A stretch of 64,000 nt of DNA from Favolaschia claudopus (Eukaryota; Basidiomycota; Agaricomycetes; Agaricales; Mycenaceae), in the NCBI GenBank assembly GCA_037176885.1, contig JAWWNJ010000281.1:40076-104075 (forward strand), read 5' to 3'. This document shows, one piece after another, positions 11,123-22,029 of the stretch; positions within the stretch are counted from its first letter, which is position 1, and every line of letters begins with the position of its first letter. The translations under genes were made by a program, and so were the position numbers. The notes under the pieces are model-generated. The model was not told the origin of the DNA and did not search any database. It saw only the letters and a program-made list of their open reading frames with translations.

Positions 11123-12195
11123 AACGAAGGCGCCGAGAACTAGGACGAGAGCTTCAGAGAGAGTGAGTACGACGAGGAGGGCGCCGGCGACAAAAACGAC
11201 CACAGTGAGGATGTCGAAGTGAAACCAGACAGGGGCGGCCGCGGCACAGACGCCATTGGCGTCGCCCTCGATCGCGTCGAGGGCGAGCCGATACAGGACG
11301 GAGCTGTGAAACCACGCAAATCAGTTTGTTACGAAACCCGCCAGTCCTAAGCGAAGGGACGGTCCCACGCGATCGGCGGCAAACGCCGCGTGACGGGACT
11401 GTTACTTATCCTATACTTTAAAACACAACGGGCACAGCATTGCGCCCAGAAAGGGAAATTCACCCCGTGACTTTCTGTCAAAGCCTGAGAATCCCCGCGG
11501 CGACGCGCGCCGGCGAGTGCAGCGAGCGGCAGTGCGGCGCCGTCGGCCTGGAAAGCAGCAAGGTGAGTGCAGGACTCTTGAGTGGCGAAGGCACGGGTCC
11601 CATAGCTCGTATCCCCGGAAGAAGGAAGATCCAAATCCGTATTCCTTTTCGATGATCAATCTTATGTCGGAAAATCCGAAAATACCTGATCAGTACTTAC
11701 CGACCTATCAGGCCTGGTCAGATTCCGGGGGGAGGCTGATCGCACTTATCAGCTCCATATCAGCTCTTGTCAGCGCAGGGAAAAATTCTACCACATTTGA
11801 CTAAAAAGTTCAACTCGGCAGGCAAGTGTCACCTCTCCCACGGTTGCTTGGTACATTTTCCGCGCGAAAAAAGGTTCAAAACCATCGAGAACTAGTAAAA
11901 TGGCCCAGCCAAAGGTCGTTCCAGCAAGGTACATGATTCAGGTCATGACCTTCCAACGTTTCCACTGTCTGACGCAGTCGTGCTCCACACCTAACATAAG
12001 AAATGAACTTAAGCGTTAGAAATTAGATTGCGTAGTTTGACAGCTATTTTGGAAACGATAGACATTTTCGATTTTCGAGCTGAGTTCGGCAACTCCCGGC
12101 AGACCTGTCATATAATTATTTTTAGCTACAACTCAGCTCCATCATGACGACGAGCGTTCCCCGCCAATATACAGTATACTCTCCTCACTCTCACC

Positions 12196-13533
12196 ATGAT
12201 ACGACGAGGAAACCGCCGTCACATACCTAAGGAGCAGAAACAGCTCATCACCACAATGTCGGCCCATACTGTACTATTTCGACCGTAGATTCAAGTAACG
12301 CGTCACATCGACCTTTGAATTGAAGCTATTTAATTTTCGTAACACGTCACAAGGCAATTTTGGCCCATTTTCCCATCAAAATTGATCGGCAAAATGCGAA
12401 AAATCGCCCAAAAAGGGAATTTCATCAAAGTTGAATCATCGGAAAGTTGAATCTAAACAATAACATGTCACACCCGGTGAATCTATGGTCGAAATAGTAC
12501 AGTATGTCTGTCCCAGACATTGCTGCAGCTACCGACATCAGCGAGCGAACCATTTACCGCATCATCCGAACGTGGCGGACCACTGGGGACCACGTCCGAA
12601 TTCCTCTGCAGCTTGGACGACCCCGCATTCTTACATCTTTTGATGTCGCGGTCTGTAATCTTCTCAATACCCTTCGTATTTGACCCTTTGAGAAGTATCT
12701 TGAGGGTCTTGTTGCGAAAACCCCCGACATCTATCTTTTCGAGCTACAGGAATGTTTGTACGAAGCCACGGGACTCGACGTCGCTAAAACCACCATCCGT
12801 GACGCCCTCTTGCGAATGGGTTATGTTCGGGTTCATGTAAGTAAAATTGCTGGGAGTTTCGTGCCGCTGACATGAGTATATCCTTAGATATCTCGAACTG
12901 CACTCGAAGCTGAGGAAAACAAACGGCTTGGGTTTCAATGTGGGCGCCCATTGGAATGCGAGCACGGCGGCATGATTTTTTTGTCCGAGGCATCCGGTAT
13001 GTGTTTCTGCTCTTGCCAGCGCTACGTGCCTGCTGATATGTATAGTTATTCTGTTCTTCCGGCAATTTGCCTCGATGGCATACTTCACTTCGATGTGTTG
13101 ACTCGATCCTGGACCGCCGTAGAGTTCCGCAACTATCTCGATATTCTCCTTGACCGCATGAATCCCTTTCCGCAGGACAACTCCGTTCTCGTCATGGACA
13201 ACGCAAGTGTTCATCACTTTGATGGGATTCGTGAGATGGTCGAGGGACGGTGCGTAGCATACATATATCCTATTGATTGCCAACTCACTGAATTTGATTT
13301 ACAGCGGGCGCCGACTGATTTATCTGTCACCATATTCTCCCGACTTCAATCCATGCGAAGAAGGGTTTTCATGCATGAAATACTGGATCCGACGCAACCG
13401 GGACGATGTTCTCAGCTCGATGGAAGGGCGTGATGGTTGCGACCCCATTGCAACTTTGTGGGAAGCGGCTCATGAGACAATGACCCCAGAGAACATTGAA
13501 GGATGGTTTAGGGATTGCGAATACGTTGTATAG
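12196..13533 (+). pseudogene. Tc1/mariner-type DDE transposase, inactivated
   Basis: Three exons: 12196-12836 (interrupted by a 234-bp MITE at 12269-12502), 12888-13249 and 13305-13533. The start MIRRGNRRHIPKEQ leads, once the MITE and one TA are removed, into a helix-turn-helix (SVPDIAAATDISERTIYRII). The second HTH follows (YLEGLVAKTPDIYLFELQE). The second catalytic Asp is in VLVMDNASVHH and the final Glu in PYSPDFNPCEEGF. The first catalytic Asp is lost: the usual DES block reads FLSEAS near 12980. A TGA at 12681 also breaks exon 1. So this copy has at least three independent lesions and cannot be active. Confidence 0.85.
12269..12502. mobile_element. MITE, 234 bp, inside the Tc1 transposase
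   Basis: Inverted repeats CTGTACTATTTCGACC(G/A)TAG (about 25 bp, one mismatch) are flanked by TA at 12267-12268 and 12503-12504. Removing the element and one TA restores an open frame through the transposase N-terminus (AHMSV across the joint). Confidence 0.88.
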
Positions 13534-13672
13534 GTTGTTGTATCAGTAGTTGTCAATACACAAGTAGGACACCAAGAAATTATATAAACAATATGACTAT
13601 ACAAATATACAGAAAGCTAGTAGCGATACAGTATTTTCAGCAGAGGCGATAACATACACAGCGCGAAATAAA

Positions 13673-14770
13673 TCAGTTCTCCTTGTCGCTTTCATCCCCC
13701 ACAACCCTCGCCCGCTTCTTCCCCTTGCGTTTCTTAGCGGCGGCGACCATCTTACTTGCCTTGCGCACAAAGTTACCCACGGCACCGGCTGCCATCCCAA
13801 CGTCGGTTTTGTAGAACTTGGTATCGAAGTCGGTGATGCTGTTGGCGTAGACAATGCCTTGTTCCCCAAGGCTGTCAGCATATTGGAAGTAGTTGAGAGC
13901 TGGGTACTTTTCATCCAGAGCACGCAGCACGTCGGAGACAAGGAGGACGTCCTCATCTTCATCAGATTCATCTGATGACTCGTCCTCACGTCGACGTTTG
14001 ACGCCATTGCCATCGCGAAGGATGGTATCACCGGACTCGGAGTTGCCAAGATGGAGGTGGATGGGGGGCATGGTATTTTGCCCGCGGTTACGAGCGCGCT
14101 CCTCGCGAGCACGGCCACGCTCTGCAAGCTCGTCAAGCTTGAGGACTTTGGGAGGATGTTCCAGATCTGCGGTGCCATCGTGCTGAAGACAGAAGTCAGC
14201 AGTGTAAAAGAGAAACAGGAATTCCACGTCACGCACCATGTACCGAGCCCACAAATTAATAACATCTATTCCAATCTCGACGTGCTTGCCGGGGTACTTA
14301 GATTTCGGGCCCATCACGTAGCACCACCGATTTTTGCCAGGATGTTCCGCGCACTTGAGATGGTTTTGAATCTGCTGTACCTCGGTGGCGGTAACAGCGG
14401 TCTCGGGGGGTTTTTCGGCCTGTTTTGTCGTCTTTCCATCAGGCTGCACCTCCTGAAAAGAGTCAAAAGACAGTGTGCTCAACACCGAAGAACCCATAGA
14501 TAACGGATGACTTACCAGGTTAACCACTTCCATTATCACCTCTTTCTGACGACGTGTGCTTTTCTGGAGCTTGAGAAGCTGCTGGAAGGCGTCGCGAACA
14601 TCGTCCTCGGACGACAGACGGTGATATGGATCCTTGCGACGCTCCTGAGACTCTTTCCACCCCAACGTCGCAGATGTGGGGTCGACATTCATCTGAGCTG
14701 TGATGCGTGATAGAAAGTCGCCGGCAGGAATGTCAGAGGGGAGGACGAGGGTTGTGGTGACCCTCGACAA
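13673..14770 (-). CDS. Transposon-associated protein of unknown function, intact
   Basis: Three exons, 14770-14516, 14452-14237 and 14182-13673, with introns of 63 and 54 nt that keep frame, give 326 residues without a lesion. The N-terminus (VTTTLVLPS, then MNVDPTSATLGWKES and KDPYHRLSS) looks like a small alpha/beta domain. The middle holds KCAEHPGKNRWCYV, with a Cys/His pair, followed by GKHVEIGIDVINLWARYM. A basic/acidic tail (KRRREDESSDESDEDEDV) and a C-terminal Lys/Arg stretch (KKRKGKKRARV) suggest nuclear localisation. A fragment of a paralogue lies at 2477-2758 beside other transposase remains. The family is common in Agaricomycetes near transposons; I know of no proven function. It faces the transposase (convergent) and shares a 149-bp upstream region with the small gene at 14920. 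Confidence 0.7.
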   Translation of the reverse strand: MSRVTTTLVLPSDIPAGDFLSRITAQMNVDPTSATLGWKESQERRKDPYHRLSSEDDVRDAFQQLLKLQKSTRRQKEVIMEVVNLVSHPLSMGSSVLSTLSFDSFQEVQPDGKTTKQAEKPPETAVTATEVQQIQNHLKCAEHPGKNRWCYVMGPKSKYPGKHVEIGIDVINLWARYMVRDVEFLFLFYTADFCLQHDGTADLEHPPKVLKLDELAERGRAREERARNRGQNTMPPIHLHLGNSESGDTILRDGNGVKRRREDESSDESDEDEDVLLVSDVLRALDEKYPALNYFQYADSLGEQGIVYANSITDFDTKFYKTDVGMAAGAVGNFVRKASKMVAAAKKRKGKKRARVVGDESDKEN

Positions 14771-14919
14771 CGACCATCTAGTACGGTTACAGCGTCACTG
14801 GAGACTTACAGTCATGACGAGCAGGCTGACGATCATGTGGAGCATACGCTGCGCTATATATCCTCGCTCAACGAGTCCAAGGCGCCCACCTATTCTACTT
14901 TTCGACCGGTGTTGACACC
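14771..14919. promoter_or_regulatory. Shared upstream region of a divergent gene pair
   Basis: Only 149 bp separate the start codons of the minus gene (14770) and plus gene (14920). A CTATATAT box lies at about 14854-14860, some 60 bp upstream of the plus-strand start. A bidirectional promoter is inference from spacing. The duplicated copy of the plus gene at 15474 lacks most of this region because the duplication starts at 14872. Confidence 0.4.
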
Positions 14920-15319
14920 ATGCAAAACACTATTGCACCATATCTTCTTGGCGTCGGCCCTCCCCCTGCTCTCACCGGACGACAGCTCGCAGTGGCCCAA
15001 TTACAGGCCTCCCTCGACAATGGCATGTTTGACCACACCCGCGACTACGAGCAGCCTGGGGGCGACGACGACGATTCTAGCGATGAAGATCCGTCTTATC
15101 ATCAATACCGGCTTCCTCCGTTCCCTCCTCACAGTGTCGAAGCCCGCCAATCTCAGTTGCCATCCACTACAGCTCCCAGTCAAACTGCAGGTGTGTTACA
15201 GCTATTTGCGCATTCTGCAGGCTACTAATAAACTTCCAGACCGCACTACCTTCATCACAGTCAAAGTCCCTATTTATGGCGAGCCAGGAAATGGAAAGAA
15301 GCGCACCACGAGGTATTAG
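14920..15319 (+). CDS. Small acidic protein, copy 1
   Basis: Two exons, 14920-15190 and 15240-15319, joined across a 49-nt intron (GTGTGT...TTCCAG with a CTACTAATAA branch site), encode 116 residues. The protein has a hydrophobic-Pro N-terminus (YLLGVGPPPALTG), an acidic middle (PGGDDDDSSDEDP), and a basic C-terminus (GEPGNGKKRTTRY). I do not recognise it. It is divergently arranged with the minus-strand accessory gene and lies just inside the right inverted repeat of the element. Confidence 0.5.
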
Positions 15320-15473
15320 CAGAAAAGGTTATTCTAAATTTGGCACTATGTAGTTACGACCTCGTCTCGGCGGCTCGGCCCGAACTCAGCTAAAAAATCG
15401 AAACTGTCTATCGTTTCCAAAATAGCGAGTCCAAGGCGCCCACCTATTCTACTTTTCGACCGGTGTTGACACC

Positions 15474-15873
15474 ATGCAAAACACTATTGCACCATATCTT
15501 CTTGGCGTCGGCCCTCCCCCTGCTCTCACCGGACGACAGCTCGCAGTGGCCCAATTACAGGCCTCCCTCGACAATGGCATGTTTGACCACACCCGCGACT
15601 ACGAGCAGCCTGGGGGCGACGACGACGATTCTAGCGATGAAGATCCGTCTTATCATCAATACCGGCTTCCTCCGTTCCCTCCTCACAGTGTCGAAGCCCG
15701 CCAATCTCAGTTGCCATCCACTACAGCTCCCAGTCAAACTGCAGGTGTGTTACAGCTATTTGCGCATTCTGCAGGCTACTAATAAACTTCCAGACCGCAC
15801 TACCTTCATCACAGTCAAAGTCCCTATTTATGGCGAGCCAGGAAATGGAAAGAAGCGCACCACGAGGTATTAG
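15474..15873 (+). CDS. Small acidic protein, copy 2
   Basis: Exons 15474-15744 and 15794-15873 repeat copy 1 exactly at the protein level. Only about 48 bp of the original upstream sequence was duplicated, so this copy probably lacks the TATA-like box present upstream of copy 1. Confidence 0.45.
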
Positions 15874-16535
15874 CAGAAAAGGTTATTCTAAATTTGGCAC
15901 TATGTAGTTACGACCTCGTCTCGGCGGCTCGGCCCGAACTCAGCTGAAAAAAATCGAAACTGTCTATCGTTTCCAAAATAGCTGGAAGTAGACCTACTTA
16001 CTGGTAAAGTAAAAAATTAAAGTAATTGAATTGAAAAGCAATTAAATAAGTAGTCCTTGTAATAAGCCTTCAAGTGAAGGGTGGAAGACTTTTGTTAATT
16101 ACGGCGAGCACAAGCTGATCAGTGTGTATCAGCACCGGTCAGTACAGATAACTCGCGGTCAGACTGACGAGCTGATAAGGGGTTATCGGCTCTTTCTGCC
16201 AGCTATCAGCCCCCCTTCGAGCTGACGGCCTGATCAGCCCATATACGCACATATTTGGACATGTCAGTTACTTTCGGATTTTCCGACATATGATCAATGA
16301 TGACTGCGACATCTATTTCCAAACTCCGCTAGCTATCGCATTGCAGCCCTCAGGCAGCCTATAGAGTAAACTCATACATCTGAGCCTCGCTATACTCGAC
16401 TCCTGCAGTCTCCTGATCGAAGCCTCAGAACCACGTGTTGAACTTTTAGTGGCGGCCACTGCAAGCCACTGTAACTCACGCGCCTCCCAGGAGGAGCCAA
16501 GGTAGATAGATGTTCGACATGGGTTGCATCGAAAG

Positions 16536-19500
16536 TCAGATCAAATCTACACGCGAACGCTTCAAGGCAGAGCCCACACTCGCCGCATCCATCGCATCCA
16601 CCGGGTCTCCCTGAAGGTTGCAAGCGCGCTTCCGCGATGTCTTTGCAGAAGAAGGATGATGTACCTCCGCACACCCTTCATCTGCCTCGGACAGTTTCGG
16701 GAAGATGTGCGGAGGCGCAGCCCACGTCGCTGGCGTGGGATGGAAGAGGAAGGGCTTCTCGTCCCTGATCGTTTCATCCTCTGCTCCATCAAGCGAGAAC
16801 GAATCATCCTGGCCATACCCTCCAGCACCGCTAGCCCACTTCCCAGCCCGAATCTCCTTGCCCACGAGGCTCACTGCGCCCGTCTCGTTATCATCCTCGG
16901 CGTGCATGGGCATGATACAGTGTCTGGGCGTGTTACCCTTCGCCTGCGCCTTGTCGATGATCTTCGTGGCATCGCTCGTCTCACCCTGCAGCGCCGCCTG
17001 GACCAGTGTTGCTCGCTCGCATATGGAGCAACGGCACTGGTAAAGCGGCGTGCAGGCTTCCCTCCATATCTACAGAAACAAATAATTTAATAAAAGCAAC
17101 GATATCACGCGGAGAAAAAATAAATAAATAAATGACGTACAATGATGAGTACCTCCTTGCTATTCTGCGACAGATGATCAATTGACTGGGGGACATGTGG
17201 AATCTCGCGCAGCAGCTGTGGCCCATCGAACCATAGACCCACCTCCTCCCTCAACTGCTGCACCACTTCCGCAATGGTCATCCGAGCCGCACAAATCGCA
17301 GGGGGAAGAGGTTTTCTCCCCTGCACCTGTGTAATATGCTGAGGGGGGTTGCTACTGTTGGCAGCGCCAGTAAGCAGAGAAGCCTGGACCTCCACGGGGT
17401 CAATCGCATAGTCAATCACGAGGCGGCGGACGACGTTGCTGAAGACGGGTAGGAGGATAGAGCGCATCTGCTTCACGAACGCGTTATTTGCCTTCTCTGC
17501 AAGGCATTGGGTTGGTGGGGGCTGAGTGGGAGGCCCGGGGTGGCACTGTGATGCTGCGTCTATCCAGCCCACAGTGCCGATAGCTCGTACAGACCCCTCC
17601 GTTGCTGCAGAAGGGGCGCAACACGGCGCTGAAGGGTCGGAACACACAGACCAATGCACAGGGTGCACTGCAGGTACGTATGGATCGGCGTCAGCTGCGA
17701 GTACCGGTCAGAACAAGACACAAGTGAAAGAAAAATTACCAACCCAGCCGCACTCCGTCCTTCATTCTATGATGTACATCTGCCGGGGCAGCCCAAGCCC
17801 CATCCAATACCCTCGCCCTAGCCCAATCTGTCAACGCCATCTCCTTCACCGCCATATCCAGCGACTCATCCTCCTCATTCCCCAAGGGATCGTCATCGGA
17901 CTCCGAACTGTCCTCGTCGTAGCATTCGTCCGGAATGGTCGTGCTAGCGTACGCCGTGCACGCCGCCGCGTCATTTGCATACGGCACGTCCCTAATCGCA
18001 TCCACGCTACTACGCGCCATCCTGCTGGTGAGTGCGCCTTCCCTGAACCCAGCGGACCTTTCGTTTTTAGTATGGGCGGTGTCGTCAAAGGCAGAGGCGT
18101 CAGCATCCCCCAATTTCCTTGACGCTAAAGCCTGCTTCCTTAGGTCTCCCCATCTTGTATTTGCCCTCAACCACCCCCTCTCCTTTGCCGCCCCCAGCAC
18201 ACGCTCAATTGTCCCCTCCCCACACTCCACATACGCGGAAACCAACACCTTCATATCCTCCTGTGGCGAGAAGTACCCCGGCATATCCACTCGCATGCCC
18301 AGACTCTCTGTTAGCTGTGCGCCTGCGCCGTCATCGTCTTTCCGCCTCTCGCCCCCGCAAAAATCGGCGACGTCGACGTCAACGAACAGGGCACCCGCAG
18401 TAATCGGCAAACCCCCACTCACCATTTCCACGCCATGCCCCTCCCTCGCCAACCCCGCATCCAGAACCGCACATCGCCAAAGCCACTCGGCACGACACGA
18501 TCGACACGTTGCTTTCGCCCCGGGAAATGCGCAATCATCCTCGTTCTCTGCTAAACCTGTGTCGCCGGCGAGTCGCCCCCTCCCTCCGGTGGTGTCTCGG
18601 CCGTATGCATCCTGCTCGACGTGCTGGAGACGCAGATACGCTTGATCCACCACCGCACGCGCTTGCTGAAGAAAGTGCGCTGCCTGCGCCTGCCGCTCGT
18701 TCGTTGCTCCCCGCGGACTAGACACAAGATCTGCACCTACACTCCCACTCCCGGCGAAGGCGGGGCCGCTTCCCGCCGCCGCCGCGTCGCCAACTGCCTG
18801 CCACCCCTCATATCCACACCCCACCACAACCGCTTGCGCAACGGCCCATTCCGCCCTCTTTAGCTCGTCCCTCGCAACCCTGACCGCGTCGTCCCTTGCC
18901 CGCTTTGCTAGATCCCCGTCTACCAAACACACACTGCAGTGCCTTGAGCCCCGCCGCGAGTTCACATCAATCGTATTCACATCTAAATCGGCAACCAAAA
19001 AAAAAAAATTAAAAATTAAAAAAAAAAAAGAGAGAGAGAGAGAGATCAACCGTTAGTAAAGGCCTTATTTGTGAGAGTTAAGAGCGAACCTCCGCCAGCA
19101 CTGGAAAAATGCTCGCCGCAGACATTGACCATCCCAAGCCGCAGCGTATTGACGGTCCACCTCGCACTCCCCAACCCAGTGTTGGATTGTGGGAAATTGA
19201 TGCGGCAGGGCAGGCAGGAGGTGTGCAAGATGGCGCGGAAGTGGTGGAAGGGGGTCGTGGCAACGAAGGATGAGGTAGCATTGCCAGAGGAAAAGGTGGC
19301 GGACCACGCAAAATGCGCACACGCGCCATACGGGTCAAAGCATTGGATCGCGTGTGTCCAAAATGGATGTTGCTCCACTGCGCGAAAATTTCGTTTCTTG
19401 TCGTCAGCAACTACGAAGGACACTCGGTATAGAGGACTCACGAGTGACTCCCCACCTCGTGCAAACACACATCAACGCCTCCACCGCCTTCGCATCGCGA

Positions 19501-19775
19501 GCGGCAACGTAGATGAGGTATTCTGGATACGGGATATATCTATGTTTGTGTTCGGGGTTGGTGTAGAAGTCCCAAGTGGCGGGGAGTGGGCGGGTGGGGG
19601 CAGTGATGTTGAGATGCCAAGTAGCTAATGATCTGAGACTCCGGCAGTCGGACACGGTAGAGTAGAAAGGCGGAAAACCCATAAAGCGGGGAGCGTACTG
19701 GATAGCCTCTGTAGGCAGCTCCGCCCAAGAACGGACAGTCTTCCCCTTGTACCCCGCAACCTTCGTCGTGAGCAT
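16536..19775 (-). CDS. F-box-like Cys-rich conserved protein, 960 residues, intact
   Basis: Six exons: 19775-19699, 19632-19442, 19377-19090, 18982-17744, 17694-17141 and 17069-16536. All junctions keep frame and sum to 2,883 nt, 960 codons plus stop. The N-terminus RSWAELPTEAIQSLATWHL resembles an F-box helix set. Next come MCVCTRWGVTLEQHPFW and FDPYGACAHFAW, then several Cys pairs (CLPC, CSVC, CRSC near TCRSCRAEWLWR, and CRCSICERA in the last exon) that could bind zinc. The central region is acidic (DEDSSESDDDPLGNEEDES) followed by MALTDWARARVLDGAWAAPAD. The family is a conserved Agaricomycete protein usually annotated as hypothetical. The intron after exon 3 contains a perfect TACTAAC-type branch site, a (GA)n/(CT)n tract and poly-A/T runs. 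Role in ubiquitin ligase complexes is only inferred from the F-box-like start. No lesion, unlike nearly everything around it. Confidence 0.85.
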
Positions 19776-20513
19776 GGCGAGCAGAAAATATTAATAAGTA
19801 CTTGTTCTGGCTATGTAACACGTCACGTGACGTCGCGTTTGATCTTGCCACCCAACTGAGGCTTTTCTGTTGCTTTTCTGGAAGCCTCAGACTCTTTCCC
19901 CCACGCACTCTTGTACTATTTCGATCAATTCGTCTGTCACGCGTCCTCACGCGTCACACCCGATTTTCAGCGCTGTTCAGGCTTGGTTCAGGCCACAACT
20001 GTAAATGGCAGCTTTGTATTTGTTTGTCCTCAATCAGATCCCTGTTCTGCATGTTCCGTCAGTTTCTGCCTTCCACAAGCATGCTGGGACTTAGCTCTGA
20101 GTGGTGAATATACTTATAAACTTTCCGGTATCATGAATATGCAATAATATTGCAGAAATATCTCATAGCTTCGGTCACACCGGCAGTGGTGATCATGTTG
20201 GAAGAGCTTATCTTGCGGCTTCCTGACGCTATTTCGCCGATTCGAGGCCCAGAAACAAAATACTGTGTATCTGTTAAACGCATACTTATGCTATGTTAAG
20301 TTATGATGCAGGGATGAAGTGCGTTGTTTGCATCGCGATTTACTCAGTATAAAACCTATTTGAACGACTATCTTCAAAAGAGTATATAAAGTCTTGTTAC
20401 GAGACTATATAAAACCATCCAAAATTACGAGTAATGCTCACAATCTAGGTCGCGCTCTACATGGGGCCTGTCCTCGGCCGCGCGCGCACCCATCCAATCT
20501 TGCATGAGAAGAA
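19776..20513. other. 5' flank of the F-box-like gene; no gene seen
   Basis: The minus-strand gene starts at 19775, so this is its upstream region. CACGTGACGTC-like palindromic sites occur at about 19822-19834 and repeated ACGCGTC motifs at 19936-19966. These could be transcription-factor sites but this is unproven. No coding feature is convincing. Confidence 0.3.
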
Positions 20514-22023
20514 ATGAGTGAGGGTTCGACTGCTGCCCAGCCTCGAAAGCGCGGTTGGAAGAGAGCAAGCAGCAGCCATCGACGTCACAAACTCATGCCT
20601 TGCTGCCTTGCTCCTGCTCCATCCTTTTGCCGCGTCTCCCCCCGTGTCCTTGCTTCTTCTTTCACTCGACTCTCCCTTAAAATTGACGAGCTCTCGCGAT
20701 GCCCCCCAAACTCGCTGATATCTGGCCCATTCCATCGTAGTGATAACAAACCCAATGGCAGTCACCACCGAGCAACCCACTGGCGCTGTATCAATGCTGA
20801 ACGGCCCTCTACTGCCCCAATTGACATTGATCTCGAGGATGGCGACTGGGAATTAATGGCAAAAGAGCAATGGTGGTGCGCAATTATGCACCCAGATTGA
20901 TCTTGAATTGACCTTTCCTCAGCTCTGGAATCAGCATTGAGTAACAAGAAGTCTGTCAATGTGGAAAAGGGTGCGATGGCTGGACATCCTCGACGATGTG
21001 AATACGCTACAGCCGAGGAGAAGGCTCTGGCCGTCCGTTTCGTGCCGACAAAGAAGGAGAAGCAAGAGTTGGAAAAGAAGCGCAAGCAGGGAGGCCGTGA
21101 GGAGGCTGATGTCAATGCGGATGACGAGGGCGCAGGAGGCTCGGGAGGGCGGAAGAAGAGGAAGCTCGTCAAAGCAGTTGAGACGTCCTTCTCACAATCA
21201 AAATTGCAGGTGTACAGAGGGCTCGACATACCATTCAGCGAGGATCACACACAGGCAATCGCTCAGCAAACGCTTCGCGCCACTCAGTCCGCAAATTTGC
21301 CGGAGCGGTGGACGTCGGATCCGGAGGTCATGAAGCTCTTCATGATGTTTCGTTCGTTCAAGCTCAGGTGCCTCCTACGACACGCTACATGTGAGTATTT
21401 CTCTCCGCCTCTACTTTCCCTCATCTAATAAGCTTTATTTGTAGGCTGACGATCCAATTCCGTTTTGGGAGATGCTTCAAGTCAATAAAGCAGTTCTCTC
21501 CCAAGTTTGCTCAACAGCTGCTCCACCTTGTTGTAAACCAGGCCGGGCAGGAGCGGTGGTTCTCCGATTTCTCAAATAAGAAGAGCAAGAAGCGCAATCG
21601 ATTGAGCCTCAAAAAAATGGCCCAAGTCCAACAGGCGAAGGTTCGTCTGTTCGTTTAGTTTTGAATACAACGCTTAGTCGAGTGCCTCATAGGTTACGCG
21701 CTTCATTGGTCAAGAACAGAAGGCCGAAGGCCTCACAGATGAGCGCACGAAACGTAGAAATCACGAAGATTCCCGTGTCCAACAATTGCTCACCGTTCCG
21801 CGGTACGCCGAGCGATACTGATGATAGCGAGAATGAAGGCGGGAGACGATCGGCGGTTATTCGAACTTCCACTGCATGGAGAAGACAAGTTGCAGAGTGG
21901 CAGGCAGAGACACGGGAGCTCGACGCTGCGGTCTCTGACCCCGAGGAGGATGATGACGATGAAGAGCTCCCACCAAGTGTACTTCTGGCATGGGTCTGGG
22001 CGCTAGGTCGCTGCGCCCTGTGC
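20514..22023 (+). pseudogene. hAT transposase, internally deleted
   Basis: An N-terminal region resembles a BED zinc finger (FHRSDNKPNGSHHRATHWRC). It is followed after 20937 by the conserved block KLQVYRGLDIPFSEDHTQ, then QSANLPERWTSDPEVMKLF. The text then passes directly (about 21390-21445) to the C-terminal dimerisation block (KSIKQFSPKFAQQLLHLVVNQAGQERWFSD, given here in overlapping pieces) and an acidic tail ending near 22020. The catalytic middle of several hundred residues that normally carries the DDE residues is missing. Several frame changes occur (near 20900, 21660 and 21800). A non-autonomous relic; the 8-bp target duplication was not located. Confidence 0.75.
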
Positions 22024-22029
22024 TACTTC

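Larger units (their letters stand above)
14872..15981. repeat. Tandem duplication, two units of ~555 bp
   Basis: Unit 1 is 14872-15425 and unit 2 is 15426-15981. By eye they differ only in an A-run near the end (CAGCTAAAAAA against CAGCTGAAAAAAA). Each unit contains the small acidic gene and the right inverted repeat of the 12041-15984 element. Near identity means a recent event. Confidence 0.9.
12041..15984. mobile_element. Inner inverted-repeat unit, 3.9 kb
   Basis: CAGCTATTTTGGAAACGATA at 12041 recurs in inverse at 15984, with similarity continuing about 50 bp (through a GAGCTGAGTTCGG block). A third copy of the right end sits at 15380-15425, made by the tandem duplication. No clear target duplication was found. 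It bounds the transposase and its two neighbour genes, so it may be the true element inside the larger one. Confidence 0.5.
11661..16290. mobile_element. 4.6-kb inverted-repeat element with 8-bp target duplication
   Basis: TATGTCGGAAAATCCGAAA at 11663 is repeated in inverse at the right end (16270-16290). Both ends are flanked by TGATCAAT (11653-11660 and 16291-16298), an apparent 8-bp target duplication. Inside each end lie many TGATCAG / CTGATA / TATCAG motifs (left 11690-11780, right 16110-16240). The interior holds a Tc1-type transposase remnant, a minus-strand accessory gene and a duplicated small gene. Eight-base duplications occur in hAT and in KDZ-type elements; superfamily not settled. 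Confidence 0.6.

Noticed and set aside
11130..11310. Membrane protein upstream of the SAP gene
   Set aside because: A hydrophobic open frame exists, but the family normally begins at MPKDLSNNND and no start or splice site supports the extension.
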